A DNA stretch of 64,000 nt from Brevinematales bacterium (lineage in GTDB: Bacteria; Spirochaetota; Brevinematia; DTOW01). The position numbers and the translations under genes were made by a program. Shown here piece by piece: positions 39,052 through 48,305 of the stretch (the first letter of the stretch is position 1; every line of letters starts with the position of its first letter). The notes beneath the pieces are model-generated. The model was not told where the DNA came from, searched no databases, and was given only the letters and a program-made list of their open reading frames with translations. Location of the stretch: contig JAOAHF010000002.1 of the NCBI GenBank assembly GCA_026415355.1, forward strand, positions 80,365-144,364. Reading direction: 5' to 3'.

Positions 39052-39810
39052 CTATGCTGCTTCTTTTGAAAATTTTTCAAACGCGGAATCACTTGCATCT
39101 AGATTTGATGAAACACTTTGGACATCATCGCTATTCTCGAGTTCTTCTAACAATCTAAGTACTTTTATAGCAGTATCATCATCAACAGTAGCAGTTGATT
39201 TAGGTATCATGGAAATTTCTGAAACTTTTATTTCTATGTTTTTATTCCTTAAGGCATTCAAAACATTTGAAAACTCTTCAACGGGGGTATATATACTAAC
39301 TACATCACCTTCCTTCTTTACATCTTCAGCACCATTTTCTATTGCTATTTCAAGAATTTGATCTTCTGAATACTTATTAGCATCAACTGATATGTAACCC
39401 TTTTTTTCGAAAATCCAAGCAACACTTCCTGTTGATCCCAGACTACCACCAAACTTTGAGAATATTTTTCTCATTTCTGCGGCAGTTCTATTTTTGTTAT
39501 CTGTAAGTACATTTACTAATATAGCAACACCACCAGGGCCATATCCTTCATAAACAACCTCTTCATAAGAAACTCCTTCAAGCTCTCCTGTACCTCTTTT
39601 TATAGCTCTCTCTATGTTATCTGCAGGCATGTTTGCTTCTCTTGCTCTTTCAATAGCAACCCTTAGTCTAACATTATTCTCAGGATTGCCTCCACCCATT
39701 TTTGCAGCAACTGTTATCTCTCTAGCAAGCTTCGAAAATAACTGTCCTCTCTTCGCATCTTGAGCTCCTTTTCTGTGTTTTATATTAGCCCATTTCGAAT
39801 GCCCTGACAT
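39052..39810 (-). CDS. yebC: YebC/PmpR-family protein (translation or transcription factor)
   Basis: A 252-residue cytosolic protein. The family signature MSGHSKWANIKHRK is the true start, with GGAGGTAGGT just upstream; a longer in-frame start would add 7 residues. KMGGGNPENNVRLRVAIE and VVYEGYGPGGVAILV are conserved blocks. Members of this family were described as transcription regulators and, more recently, as ribosome-associated factors that relieve stalling at proline runs. Co-transcription with L34 fits a translation role. Confidence 0.95.
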   Translation of the reverse strand: MSGHSKWANIKHRKGAQDAKRGQLFSKLAREITVAAKMGGGNPENNVRLRVAIERAREANMPADNIERAIKRGTGELEGVSYEEVVYEGYGPGGVAILVNVLTDNKNRTAAEMRKIFSKFGGSLGSTGSVAWIFEKKGYISVDANKYSEDQILEIAIENGAEDVKKEGDVVSIYTPVEEFSNVLNALRNKNIEIKVSEISMIPKSTATVDDDTAIKVLRLLEELENSDDVQSVSSNLDASDSAFEKFSKEAA

Positions 39811-39923
39811 ACCTACCTCCAAAACTGGCATAATTATAAATAAAACATCTTAAACTATACAACTTATAGCCCCCGATCACAAAACAATATATTCACTTTT
39901 ACTTCAATTTCTTTCAAATTTAT

Positions 39924-39963
39924 TTGAATCAAAATTCAACAATTCTTATAATATTACCGATAA
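39924..39963 (+). promoter_or_regulatory. Overlapping sigma-70 and possible sigma-28 promoters
   Basis: TTGAAT (39924-39929), 17 bases and TATAAT (39947-39952) make a strong housekeeping promoter. ACCGATAA at 39956-39963 matches the sigma-28 -10 consensus GCCGATAA at 7 of 8 positions, with a poor -35 (TCAA at 39936-39939, 16-base spacer). Confidence 0.4.
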
Positions 39964-39991
39964 TAGAAGTGAAGCTAATGAGGTGGTTTTT

Positions 39992-40333
39992 ATGTATATA
40001 AGAGGAGTAGGTGGTCCGGAACCAATAAAACCTAACAAGATCGTAGGTAATAAAGGAGAAAGCTCAATAAATGCCAATAACCAGATAAATAAAGATGAAG
40101 TATCAATATCTGACGACGCTAGACAAATACTCCAAAGAAAACAAGCAGAGGAAGTTGCTTTATCTTCAATAAAGAATACTCCAGATATAAGGCCTGAAGC
40201 AGTAGAAAGAGGGAAAAAGTTTATAGAATCCGGTGAATACAAAAGCGACAAAGCAATAGAAAAAGTTTCCAATAAAATAGGAGAAGAGATACTAGCATCA
40301 ATTATCGTGAAAAACGAGAATAGTTCTGTTTAA
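39992..40333 (+). CDS. FlgM-like anti-sigma-28 factor
   Basis: A 113-residue protein. After an unordered N-terminal half, the pattern DEVSISDDARQIL, then PDIRPEAVERGKKFIESGEY and SDKAIEKVSNKIGEEI matches the C-terminal helices of FlgM, which binds and blocks sigma-28. The ATG at 39992 is preceded by GAGG. No flagellar genes are in the window, so it may be a detached part of the flagellar network. Its stop overlaps that of rtcB by 4 bases. The call rests on pattern only. Confidence 0.6.
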   Translation: MYIRGVGGPEPIKPNKIVGNKGESSINANNQINKDEVSISDDARQILQRKQAEEVALSSIKNTPDIRPEAVERGKKFIESGEYKSDKAIEKVSNKIGEEILASIIVKNENSSV

Positions 40334-41757
40334 CCTTTAACACTTATAATAGGCTTTAGCCTAGCTATCTTGCTTGATATACCTGATAAATGGATGGTTT
40401 CTATAACTTTATCTATGTCCTTATAAGCTTGGGGAGCTTCCTCGGATACTCCAGCTTTTGAAGACGCCATAACTGTTATTCCTTTATTTTCGAGTTGCTT
40501 TAAAATTTTCTCATATGAAAAATTTTTCTTTGCTTGATTTCTAGATAACGATCTACCAGCACCATGAACTGTTGAGCCGAATGTTTTTATCATTGACAAA
40601 TCAGTACCAGCAAGTATGTAAGAAAATGTACCCATGGATCCCCCAACTATAACTGGTTGCCCTGCATTATGATACTTATCTGGCAATCCTATCGCATTAG
40701 GACCAAACCCTCGCGTACTACCTTTTCTGTGAACATACAACCTCACCTTCTCACCATTTATTGTATGAATCTCTTCCTTTACTGTATTATGTCCTACATC
40801 AAACAAAACATCCAAATGTACGTTCCTAAAAATCTTCTTAAAGACTTTTCTAACTTTGTAAGTAATAACCTGCCTATTCACAAAAGCGTAATTAATCGCA
40901 CATTTTACAGCCCCAAGGTATCTTTTTCCTTCCTCAGACATTATAGGAGCACAAACTAACTCTCTCTCCCTTATCTGAATTTTATACCTCTCTATTGCCT
41001 TTGAAAAAATTCTTATGAAATCTGTATTGATCTGATGTCCAAACCCTCTAGATCCAGTGTGTAAGGTAACAACAATTTGGTTCCTAAAAAGGCCAAACTC
41101 ATCGGCAATTTTTTTATTGTATATCTCATCAACTACTTGAACCTCTAGATAATGATTACCTGATCCCAAAGTACCTAGTTGTCCTTTTTCTCTCTCAATA
41201 GCATCTTCGCTAACATAATCTGGAATAGCAAAATCTATAGTTCCATTCTCTTCTATACTATCAATGTCTTCTTTTTCAGCATAACCTTTATCAAGAGCCC
41301 ATTTAACCCCCTCAGTCAACACTTTAAATAGTTCTCTTCTTGATAACTTTATATCTCCTTCTCTACCCAACCCTGCAGGTACTTGCTCAAATAGCTTCTT
41401 TGCCAACTCCTCCAAATCTCGTTTTGATACTCCACTGTACTCAATATTTGTTTTAATAGTTCTTACACCACAGTTTATATCAAAACCAACACCTCCAACA
41501 GTAAAAACACCTTCTTCACCAAATGCCGCAACAGAACCTATCGGGAAACCATAACCCCAATGAGCATCAGGTAATATTATCACATCACCTACTATACCCG
41601 GAAGATAAGAAACATTAATAGCCTGTGTTAAAACTGCATCATCCATACTTTGAATAATGTCAATAGATGAAAAAAATCTTATATCAGAATTCATTCCTTC
41701 TCTTTTTCTATAAACCCATTCAAAATCGTTAACTCTTTCCAATCCCCCAATATTCAT
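40330..41757 (-). CDS. rtcB: RNA ligase RtcB
   Basis: A 475-residue Mn2+/GTP-dependent ligase joining 2',3'-cyclic phosphate or 3'-phosphate RNA ends to 5'-OH ends. Landmarks: ILPDAHWGYGFPIGSVAAF, GGVGFDINCGVRT (metal Cys), LGTLGSGNHYLEVQ, TLHTGSRGFGHQ (metal His), KGSTRGFGPNA, and GSTVHGAGRSLSRNQAKK (the GTP-accepting His is in this part). The start at 41757 is set by GGAGG. No archease gene is next to it. In bacteria RtcB repairs damaged RNA. Confidence 0.96.
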   Translation of the reverse strand: MNIGGLERVNDFEWVYRKREGMNSDIRFFSSIDIIQSMDDAVLTQAINVSYLPGIVGDVIILPDAHWGYGFPIGSVAAFGEEGVFTVGGVGFDINCGVRTIKTNIEYSGVSKRDLEELAKKLFEQVPAGLGREGDIKLSRRELFKVLTEGVKWALDKGYAEKEDIDSIEENGTIDFAIPDYVSEDAIEREKGQLGTLGSGNHYLEVQVVDEIYNKKIADEFGLFRNQIVVTLHTGSRGFGHQINTDFIRIFSKAIERYKIQIRERELVCAPIMSEEGKRYLGAVKCAINYAFVNRQVITYKVRKVFKKIFRNVHLDVLFDVGHNTVKEEIHTINGEKVRLYVHRKGSTRGFGPNAIGLPDKYHNAGQPVIVGGSMGTFSYILAGTDLSMIKTFGSTVHGAGRSLSRNQAKKNFSYEKILKQLENKGITVMASSKAGVSEEAPQAYKDIDKVIETIHLSGISSKIARLKPIISVKG

Positions 41758-41899
41758 AAAACCTCCAAATACCAACAGAAAGTCAACTTTCAAAAAAACG
41801 TCTTTAATAATTTCTCAAACATACTAAAAATCTTGATCAACTCCCTGTAAAAAGTATAGTCAACAATTCTAAATCAAGTCAAGTTGGACTTATCAACAA

Positions 41900-42814
41900 C
41901 TACTTTCTGTTTACAACATCATAAGAATATATGAGCCATCTGTTATCATAAGTTCTAAAAAGTTCGTAAGAGTATCTCAATCTATAGGAGGTATTTCTCA
42001 ATCTATAATCAACATCCGCAACAACTACAGCCTTATCTCCCTCTATCTCAGTTCTAACAATTGCAAAGCTCAATATTTGATCCTCCCAATAAGTCGTAAG
42101 ATAATCTTTAAATTTCTCAATAACTTTTGCCTTTTCTGAAGCAGTTTTACTCTCATTGTATCGTTTTGAGAAACTTGGAAATATGTTTATAAGTTTATCA
42201 AAATCAAAGTATATAACAAACTCTCTAGCATCTCTTCTATACTTAGCATCAAGCATACGTCTCACGACTTCATAAGGAGGTAAATTATAAAGCTCTTGCT
42301 GTAAACTTAAATATTCAGCATCGACCTTTGAAACAATTTCTTCTACCTTCTTAGGCGGTTTTACTATTAACTTGTAAAAATCAGTTGATTTACCATCTTT
42401 TTTATCAGCAGTACCATCAGGTGAAAATATACCCCTTATGTAATACACTCCTTGCTTGGAAATATCAAATATCTTCGAAATATCTATTCTAACAGAAAAT
42501 GACTGATTCCTTTTAAGCAGTATAGATCTCTTCGAAACATTAAGATTAAAAAAATCATGCTTTATTAGAAAGTCATAAGAATATTCTACAACATCATTTT
42601 TATCGGTCCTAACTTCGATAAAAAACGTTTTCAAAATATCATCATACACAAAAAACTCTTCATCAGAAAACCCAACATTCCTAACGGTAAAAATAACTGG
42701 CATTTCTTCCAAAAGTCTATAAGTTTCATACTCAAAAGAAAGCTCAGGTTGTATTTGAGAATACCCAATACTACAAATTAAAAGTAAAAAAACAGTAAAC
42801 CCCACTCTAACCAT
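41900..42814 (-). CDS. Exported protein with Ig-like and NTF2-like parts
   Basis: A 304-residue protein with signal peptide (GFTVFLLLICSIGYS). Residues about 25-150 look like an Ig-type beta domain (PVIFTVRNVGFSDEEFFVYD, KRNQSFSVRIDI). Residues about 165-304 resemble an NTF2-like cone fold used in secreted proteins (YEVVRRMLDAKYRRDAREF, then DVDYRLRNTSYRLRYSYEL). No enzyme signature. On the minus strand, TTGAAA (42852-42847), a 17-base spacer and TAAATT (42829-42824) end 9 bases before the ATG, so it too may be nearly leaderless. Confidence 0.65.
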   Translation of the reverse strand: MVRVGFTVFLLLICSIGYSQIQPELSFEYETYRLLEEMPVIFTVRNVGFSDEEFFVYDDILKTFFIEVRTDKNDVVEYSYDFLIKHDFFNLNVSKRSILLKRNQSFSVRIDISKIFDISKQGVYYIRGIFSPDGTADKKDGKSTDFYKLIVKPPKKVEEIVSKVDAEYLSLQQELYNLPPYEVVRRMLDAKYRRDAREFVIYFDFDKLINIFPSFSKRYNESKTASEKAKVIEKFKDYLTTYWEDQILSFAIVRTEIEGDKAVVVADVDYRLRNTSYRLRYSYELFRTYDNRWLIYSYDVVNRK

Positions 42815-42983
42815 AACAATATTAATTTATCGGAAAAAAGAGAGAGTTTCAAACTTTATAGCTCAATTTCTGAAGCAAAAATCAAATTAAACACTTTGCA
42901 GCCTAAACAAAGCTTATAAAACTTTCAAAAAAATCAATTCCAAATTAAATTCACACTAACTTAAAAAAGATCAGACTCAATAC

Positions 42984-43949
42984 TTACAATGAGAATTTTT
43001 CATCTATTGCTCTCAAGCCAAAATGTACCAAATTTACATAACCTTGATCGTAAGGTTCTATCGCGGGATCTCTCAACAGATTGCTCTGTACAAAGAAAAA
43101 TAACCTAATTCCACTACCCTTTATGTAAAATGAAAATTCAAAGAAATATTCCGCAACTAAACTTCTTATACTATTCCAACTCCATATTTCTCGGTTAGCA
43201 AGTAAATCATACCACAGATAAAATTTTCCATAAAAACCAAAATTCTGAGTTATCTCAAAATCCAAAACATTACCAAGAGAAAAAGACCCCACAATTCTGT
43301 TAACCTTATACTCAGAGTTATCCACATATAATTTAAAAGGATAGATCCTATACCAAACACTCTCATCAACAGCTAAAACATAAAAATCACCTCTTAAAAA
43401 TGGAACTATTGTAAGTCTGAAATGATTATTTTTAAACAATTCTAAAGGATTTGTAAGAAATCTAAGCCATATACTATCCCATATAATAACTCTTGCTCTC
43501 ACCTCATCATATAAAGAAACAAAATCTGCATTATCTACATCATGTTTACACCTATGAGTAAAACCAAACTGAAAGTTGTATAAGCTATATCTATATGACA
43601 ATAAAAAACCTTCTTGCCAATAAAATGCTCTTGGATCAAACAATATTATACTATTTGAAGATGCAATCAGCTCTATGTCAGAAAATAAAACAACACTAAA
43701 TATATTACCATACCTGCAAAACTCTCCAAAAACACCAGCCTTAGCTATCCAAAAGTGGTTGAAATCTGTAAATGGTTCAGGCAGATATTTACCAAACTCA
43801 GCAGTAGCAGAAGTAAATGTAAGAAAATCAACTTCATTAGATGCCGAAAAAGACTTAAGAGGATGTATAATGTAGCTCCTATCCATATTAACAACACCAA
43901 AACCATAGGTAAACAAAAATAAAAATGTAAAACTAAAAATCAACCTCAT
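42984..43949 (-). CDS. Exported beta-barrel-like protein
   Basis: A 321-residue protein with a signal peptide (LIFSFTFLFLFTYGFG). The mature sequence is rich in aromatic residues alternating with polar residues over the whole length (for example FGFYGKFYLWYDLLAN, VAEYFFEFSFYIKG), with a near-C-terminal aromatic strand. This is the pattern of an outer-membrane barrel. No family was recognised. The gene is alone; a weak TTGAAT-17-TAAAAT promoter lies upstream. Confidence 0.65.
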   Translation of the reverse strand: MRLIFSFTFLFLFTYGFGVVNMDRSYIIHPLKSFSASNEVDFLTFTSATAEFGKYLPEPFTDFNHFWIAKAGVFGEFCRYGNIFSVVLFSDIELIASSNSIILFDPRAFYWQEGFLLSYRYSLYNFQFGFTHRCKHDVDNADFVSLYDEVRARVIIWDSIWLRFLTNPLELFKNNHFRLTIVPFLRGDFYVLAVDESVWYRIYPFKLYVDNSEYKVNRIVGSFSLGNVLDFEITQNFGFYGKFYLWYDLLANREIWSWNSIRSLVAEYFFEFSFYIKGSGIRLFFFVQSNLLRDPAIEPYDQGYVNLVHFGLRAIDEKFSL

Positions 43950-44087
43950 ACAATAAAAACCATTTTAAAAAATCAATTATAACTATTCAAAATTTCGAAT
44001 CAGTAAAATACAACTATTTCCCAAAATGCTTATTACATCACAATCTTTTCCATGATACTAAACTATTTTAACAAAAATTTGAAAAAC

Positions 44088-44136
44088 TTGACTAATTCCG
44101 TTTTGGAAGTATATTTATTATACTGACCAGTCAGTA
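44088..44136 (+). promoter_or_regulatory. Promoter and TetR operator of the tetR-tolC operon
   Basis: TTGACT (44088-44093), 16 bases and TATATT (44110-44115) are followed by a 16-base near-palindrome, TACTGACCAGTCAGTA (44121-44136, 14 of 16 positions symmetric). The palindrome covers the expected transcription start, as in autoregulated TetR genes. Confidence 0.75.
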
Positions 44137-44146
44137 CGAGGTAAGA

Positions 44147-44740
44147 ATGTCAGAAAACATAAAAGAAAGGATAATATTTTCGGCAATAAACTTATTTGCT
44201 GATAAAGGTTTTCATGAAACGAAGGTAGACGAGATAGCCAAAAAAAGTCAAGTTGCAAAAGGTACAATATACCTATATTTTAAGAACAAGGAAGATATAC
44301 TCAAAAAATCACTTGAATATATACTACAAAAAGCAATAGAAAATTACTACATCGACAACAATAAAAGTTTTTGCGAAAATCTCAAAGAGATACTCGAAAG
44401 AAACTCAAATTTTGCATTAGATAACATAAATTTCTACAAGGTCATGTTATCCAGTGTGTATAAAGTTAACAAAAGTGAAGAATACAAGAAAAGAAGTCAA
44501 GATTTTAATCAAATAGTATCAAAGGTTAAGATTTTGCTTGAGAAAGGGTTAGAAGAAGGAATAGTAAGGAAAGATATAGACATTGATAACCTTTCTATAC
44601 TACTTACTAATCTTATATTAAGTTCCATGATGAACATAGTAGTGATGATAGTTTTTGGTAATGATAGTTATAGAAACAAAGTAGAAGATTTCATTGAAGA
44701 TGTATATAAGTTTGCTCTATCTTCAGTCAAAGGAGGATAA
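44147..44740 (+). CDS. TetR/AcrR-family transcriptional repressor
   Basis: A 197-residue protein with an N-terminal helix-turn-helix (FADKGFHETKVDEIAKKSQV, then KGTIYLYFKNKEDIL) and a helical ligand domain. It opens the efflux operon and its own operator sits at the promoter. GAGGT lies ahead of the ATG. The stop lies one base before the tolC ATG, and the last codons provide the GGAGG site for tolC. It shares only the general fold with the TetR at 1795. Confidence 0.95.
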   Translation: MSENIKERIIFSAINLFADKGFHETKVDEIAKKSQVAKGTIYLYFKNKEDILKKSLEYILQKAIENYYIDNNKSFCENLKEILERNSNFALDNINFYKVMLSSVYKVNKSEEYKKRSQDFNQIVSKVKILLEKGLEEGIVRKDIDIDNLSILLTNLILSSMMNIVVMIVFGNDSYRNKVEDFIEDVYKFALSSVKGG

Positions 44741-44741
44741 A

Positions 44742-46193
44742 ATGAAAAGATTTACTTTAGCATTTATCTTTATAATGTTTCTATGGAATACTTTTGGGAA
44801 TAATATCACAATAAATAATCTATACGACGCTATAAAAATAGGATTAGACAATAACAAAGAGATAAAGACAAAACTTCATGATGTCATGTCTGCTAATACC
44901 TCTATTAAATCATCACTTGCAGATCTGATACTACCTAGCATCAATGCTAACTTTAGATTTACAACACTAGACCCAACAACACTTGAGAGATCCGTTAGCA
45001 AAGCAGTTACCCGATTTAACGTAGTTACTAACGTATCTGGTATATTAACAAATTTAGTTCTTGTACCTGAAGAAAAAACTATTACAAATGCTTTTTGGGA
45101 TAACTACTCTGCCGGTGCTACAATATCATACAGGGTACCATATCTCATACCTCTAGGACTTGATCTAGGATATAACAGCTATATTTTACAAATCAAAAAC
45201 AAAGAACTATCCGAACTACAGTATCAAAAGGCTCTAAATGACTACGTATATAATATAACCATTGCTTATTACAATTACTTATTTGCTAAAGAATTCGCCA
45301 AAATATCAGTAGAAACTGATAGGAGACTCGAAGAAAATGTAAGGGTAGCAGAAGCAAACTTCAGAGCAGGTATATTTTCAGATCTAGAACTTATAAGAGC
45401 AAGAGTACAGCTTGTCAACAACAAACCTAACGTATTCTCCGCAAGCAACAATTTAAGAATACAAAAAATGAACCTAATTACATTATTAGGACTAGATGTA
45501 TCAAAAGTTGATGAAATTGAAATCAAAGGAGATATCGAAGATATAAAAAAGGTATTTTCTAACTACAACATTGATTTTGACAAAGAAAAGAGTAAACTTA
45601 TCGATAACAACATCGATCTAAAGATATTAAGGAAAATTATTGAGATATCTGAAAATTCAAAAAACGTAGCACTTGCTTCAAATAAACCAGTTGTATCGTT
45701 GTTTTTCAACTATAACTACGAGTTTAAGAAAACAAACAACTTCGAAAACGAAAGGCACTGGGTAGATAACTGGAATGCAGGTATCCAAATAAACATCCCA
45801 ATATCTGAACTACTACCCATATCTAAAAGCTACGCCAACATGGAAAACGCCGATTACTCTATAGAAAAATCAAAAAATAATTATCTCAACACTATCAACC
45901 TAATAATGGTGCAATTTGAACAAACAAAACTCAGATTTAAAGAAAGCTTAGAAAACATATTAGCACAACAAGCAAATGTCGAACAAGCAAAAAGATCTCT
46001 AGATATTATAACTACCAGATACCGATTTGGAAATGCATCAAGCTTAGACTTAATAGATGCACAACTTGCCTATCAACAAGCAGAATTAAATTTACTCAGC
46101 GCCTGGGTAAACTATGTGAATACAATATTAAATGTAAAAAAATTAACAGGAGATAACCTAACAATAGGTGATAATCTCCAGAAAAACTTCTAG
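44742..46193 (+). CDS. TolC-family outer-membrane efflux channel
   Basis: A 483-residue protein with a signal peptide (RFTLAFIFIMFLWNTFGN) and two outer-membrane efflux (OEP) repeats. The repeats include VRVAEANFRAGIFSDLELIR and, near the end, TTRYRFGNASSLDLIDAQLA, both typical of the family. Trimers of such proteins form the exit duct of drug or lipid pumps. GGAGG within the end of tetR leads to the ATG at 44742. The membrane fusion gene follows 9 bases later. Confidence 0.92.
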   Translation: MKRFTLAFIFIMFLWNTFGNNITINNLYDAIKIGLDNNKEIKTKLHDVMSANTSIKSSLADLILPSINANFRFTTLDPTTLERSVSKAVTRFNVVTNVSGILTNLVLVPEEKTITNAFWDNYSAGATISYRVPYLIPLGLDLGYNSYILQIKNKELSELQYQKALNDYVYNITIAYYNYLFAKEFAKISVETDRRLEENVRVAEANFRAGIFSDLELIRARVQLVNNKPNVFSASNNLRIQKMNLITLLGLDVSKVDEIEIKGDIEDIKKVFSNYNIDFDKEKSKLIDNNIDLKILRKIIEISENSKNVALASNKPVVSLFFNYNYEFKKTNNFENERHWVDNWNAGIQINIPISELLPISKSYANMENADYSIEKSKNNYLNTINLIMVQFEQTKLRFKESLENILAQQANVEQAKRSLDIITTRYRFGNASSLDLIDAQLAYQQAELNLLSAWVNYVNTILNVKKLTGDNLTIGDNLQKNF

Positions 46194-46202
46194 GAGGGTA
46201 AT

Positions 46203-47144
46203 ATGAAATCAAAGACAAGAACTGTAATAATAATTGTCACGATAGTCTTAGTTGTAATAGTTGGAATAAGACTTGCTACAAGTTTCGCATCATTCGGCAG
46301 GAGCAAAAATGAATCAAGAGAAACAAAAATAGTCGACGTTACTGTTGTTGGAACAAAAGTAAAATTTGGAAATGTAGAAAAGTATATATCTCTAGCAGGT
46401 GAAATGAGAGGAATAGATGAAGCAGTAGCAATTCCAGATGTTCCTGGTAAGGTTTCGAAAATAATAGTTTCAGAAGGAAACTATGTTAGCAAAGATGCAA
46501 CTATAGCATATATTGATAGATCCGTAGTAGGATTCTCGTACAACCTATCACCTGTACGTGCTCCAATATCAGGTAGAGTTGGAAACATAACGGTTAGTGA
46601 AGGGCAATTCGTATCACAAACAACACCAATCGCTACCATAGTAAACGATACTGTAATGGAAGTAATACTCTTCTTGCCCGAAACATTCCTAAATAAAGTG
46701 AAAAAAGGAGATAAAGCAATAATTGAAGTTATACCATATCCAAACGAGAAATTTATAGGATACGTCTTTGCAACAGACATTGTTATTGATAGGGGTACAA
46801 GAACTCTAAAAATAAGGGTAAGAGTTGATAACAAAGACAGGAAACTAATATCAGGAATGTTTTGCAACGTAAAAGTACTAGTTGACACTGCTTATAATTC
46901 AACATATGTTCCAAATACTGCAATAAGAAACATTGAGGGAGAAGATATTGTATATGTGGTAACAAAAACCAATATTACTAAAGATGATGAAAACTTTTAT
47001 TATGTAAGTAGAAGAAAAGTTATACCAATACTATCCGATGGAATCGTAACTGCTGTCAAGGGATTACAAACTAACGAAATGGTTGTATCACTAGGAGCAG
47101 AATACCTAAAGGATGGAATAATTGTAAGAGTTATAGAAGAATAA
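46203..47144 (+). CDS. RND-type membrane fusion protein
   Basis: A 313-residue periplasmic adaptor with one N-terminal membrane segment (TVIIIVTIVLVVIVGIRLA). A biotinyl-lipoyl-like hairpin domain (PGKVSKIIVSEGNYVSKDA, then APISGRVGNITVSEGQFVS), a beta-barrel domain and a membrane-proximal domain follow in order. The alpha-hairpin is very short. It would connect the TolC channel to an inner-membrane pump, but no pump gene follows in this operon. AGGAGG lies ahead of the ATG. Confidence 0.9.
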   Translation: MKSKTRTVIIIVTIVLVVIVGIRLATSFASFGRSKNESRETKIVDVTVVGTKVKFGNVEKYISLAGEMRGIDEAVAIPDVPGKVSKIIVSEGNYVSKDATIAYIDRSVVGFSYNLSPVRAPISGRVGNITVSEGQFVSQTTPIATIVNDTVMEVILFLPETFLNKVKKGDKAIIEVIPYPNEKFIGYVFATDIVIDRGTRTLKIRVRVDNKDRKLISGMFCNVKVLVDTAYNSTYVPNTAIRNIEGEDIVYVVTKTNITKDDENFYYVSRRKVIPILSDGIVTAVKGLQTNEMVVSLGAEYLKDGIIVRVIEE

Positions 47145-47171
47145 TCAAATTATTTCCGAAAAATATATGTT

Positions 47172-48140
47172 GTGCTTAAACATATATTCTACTTAGTTAT
47201 AATAGTATGGATTTGTTTCAGTAATAACGCATACAGTCAGTATCTTCTATACAATGTAAAAAAAGGTGACACATTTTATTCTTTATCTAGAAAATTCAAC
47301 GTTGACATCTGGTTAATACAAAAAGAAAATAACATAACAACTCTAAAAGAAGGAGAAACAATAAAAATACCCATAAGGATATTCAATTCATATGTAGTAC
47401 AAAAAGGAGACACCTTATTCAGTTTATCTAAAAAGTTCAACACTACAATAGAGGAAATTATATCTGTAAACAATCTTGATAGTATAGATATTAAGGTAGG
47501 ACAAACATTGACAATACCAATATCTAAAAATCCCTTAAAACATAATACATCCAAAAAACTTATACCCAACAGGACTGAAAATATATATGTAGTACAAAAA
47601 GGAGATACCTTATTCTCAATATCGCGCAAGATCGGTGTTGATATTAAAGAGATTTTAAAAATAAATAACCTCAACAAAGAAAGCATAATAAAACCAGGTA
47701 TGATAATTATTCTCTCAAAAAGTCTATCACTAACAACTCATTCAACAAAAACTAAAAAGTTTAAAGAAAACCACAACAATGACAATATCAAAATTAGTTT
47801 TCAACTACCTATCTCATTTGCAACCTATATAAAAAACCAATCAAGTAGATTCTTAGAAATCGTTACTTCTAGAAAGGACAATGTTAAAGCAATAATGGAT
47901 GGAGAAGTAATATTTGTAGGATCATTCAGTATTTTTGGTAAAACAGTAATAATTAAACATTCAGAAAACCTATACAGCATTTATGGTATGTTTGACGATA
48001 TCAGTATACAAAAAGGTATGAAAGTAAAAAAAGGAGATATAATAGGAAGTCCATCCTTTGATAGTATAAATAATGGATACGTGGTCAAATTTTCTTTCAT
48101 CATAAATGATAAAATGATTATACCCCAAAATAAGATATAG
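47172..48140 (+). CDS. Three-LysM protein with degenerate M23-like domain
   Basis: A 322-residue exported protein with GTG start (signal segment HIFYLVIIVWICFSNNAYS). Three LysM units follow, each beginning YxVxKGDT and ending in KIPI, TIPI or IIIL: about residues 23-70, 75-115 and 135-180. The C-terminal 110 residues match the fold of M23 endopeptidases (KAIMDGEVIFVGSFSIFGKT, KVKKGDIIGSPSF). The catalytic HxxxD and HxH are missing: TVIIKHSENLYSIYGMF lacks the second set, and VVKFSFI stands where HLHFE is expected. This resembles inactive EnvC/NlpD-type activators of cell-wall amidases. It follows the efflux genes by 27 bases without a clear ribosome site. Confidence 0.8.
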   Translation: MLKHIFYLVIIVWICFSNNAYSQYLLYNVKKGDTFYSLSRKFNVDIWLIQKENNITTLKEGETIKIPIRIFNSYVVQKGDTLFSLSKKFNTTIEEIISVNNLDSIDIKVGQTLTIPISKNPLKHNTSKKLIPNRTENIYVVQKGDTLFSISRKIGVDIKEILKINNLNKESIIKPGMIIILSKSLSLTTHSTKTKKFKENHNNDNIKISFQLPISFATYIKNQSSRFLEIVTSRKDNVKAIMDGEVIFVGSFSIFGKTVIIKHSENLYSIYGMFDDISIQKGMKVKKGDIIGSPSFDSINNGYVVKFSFIINDKMIIPQNKI

Positions 48141-48204
48141 CATATTTATAAAGCTCACATACTTGTTAGAATTATGTTTTGGATCTAATTCATACAAAAT
48201 CATG

Positions 48205-48223
48205 TACCATTACCAGAATGGTA
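48205..48223 (+). terminator. Hairpin after the tolC/LysM unit
   Basis: TACCATT, ACCAG loop, AATGGTA: a perfect 7-bp stem 65 bases after the LysM stop codon. No U-run follows, so it may be a weak terminator or an operator. Confidence 0.35.
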
Positions 48224-48305
48224 ATACCAACTTAGCCAAAAGTCCAAAACTCAACTTAAGATACAAAAAATTGAAAGCACTTAATCATACATACAATATA
48301 TAGTT

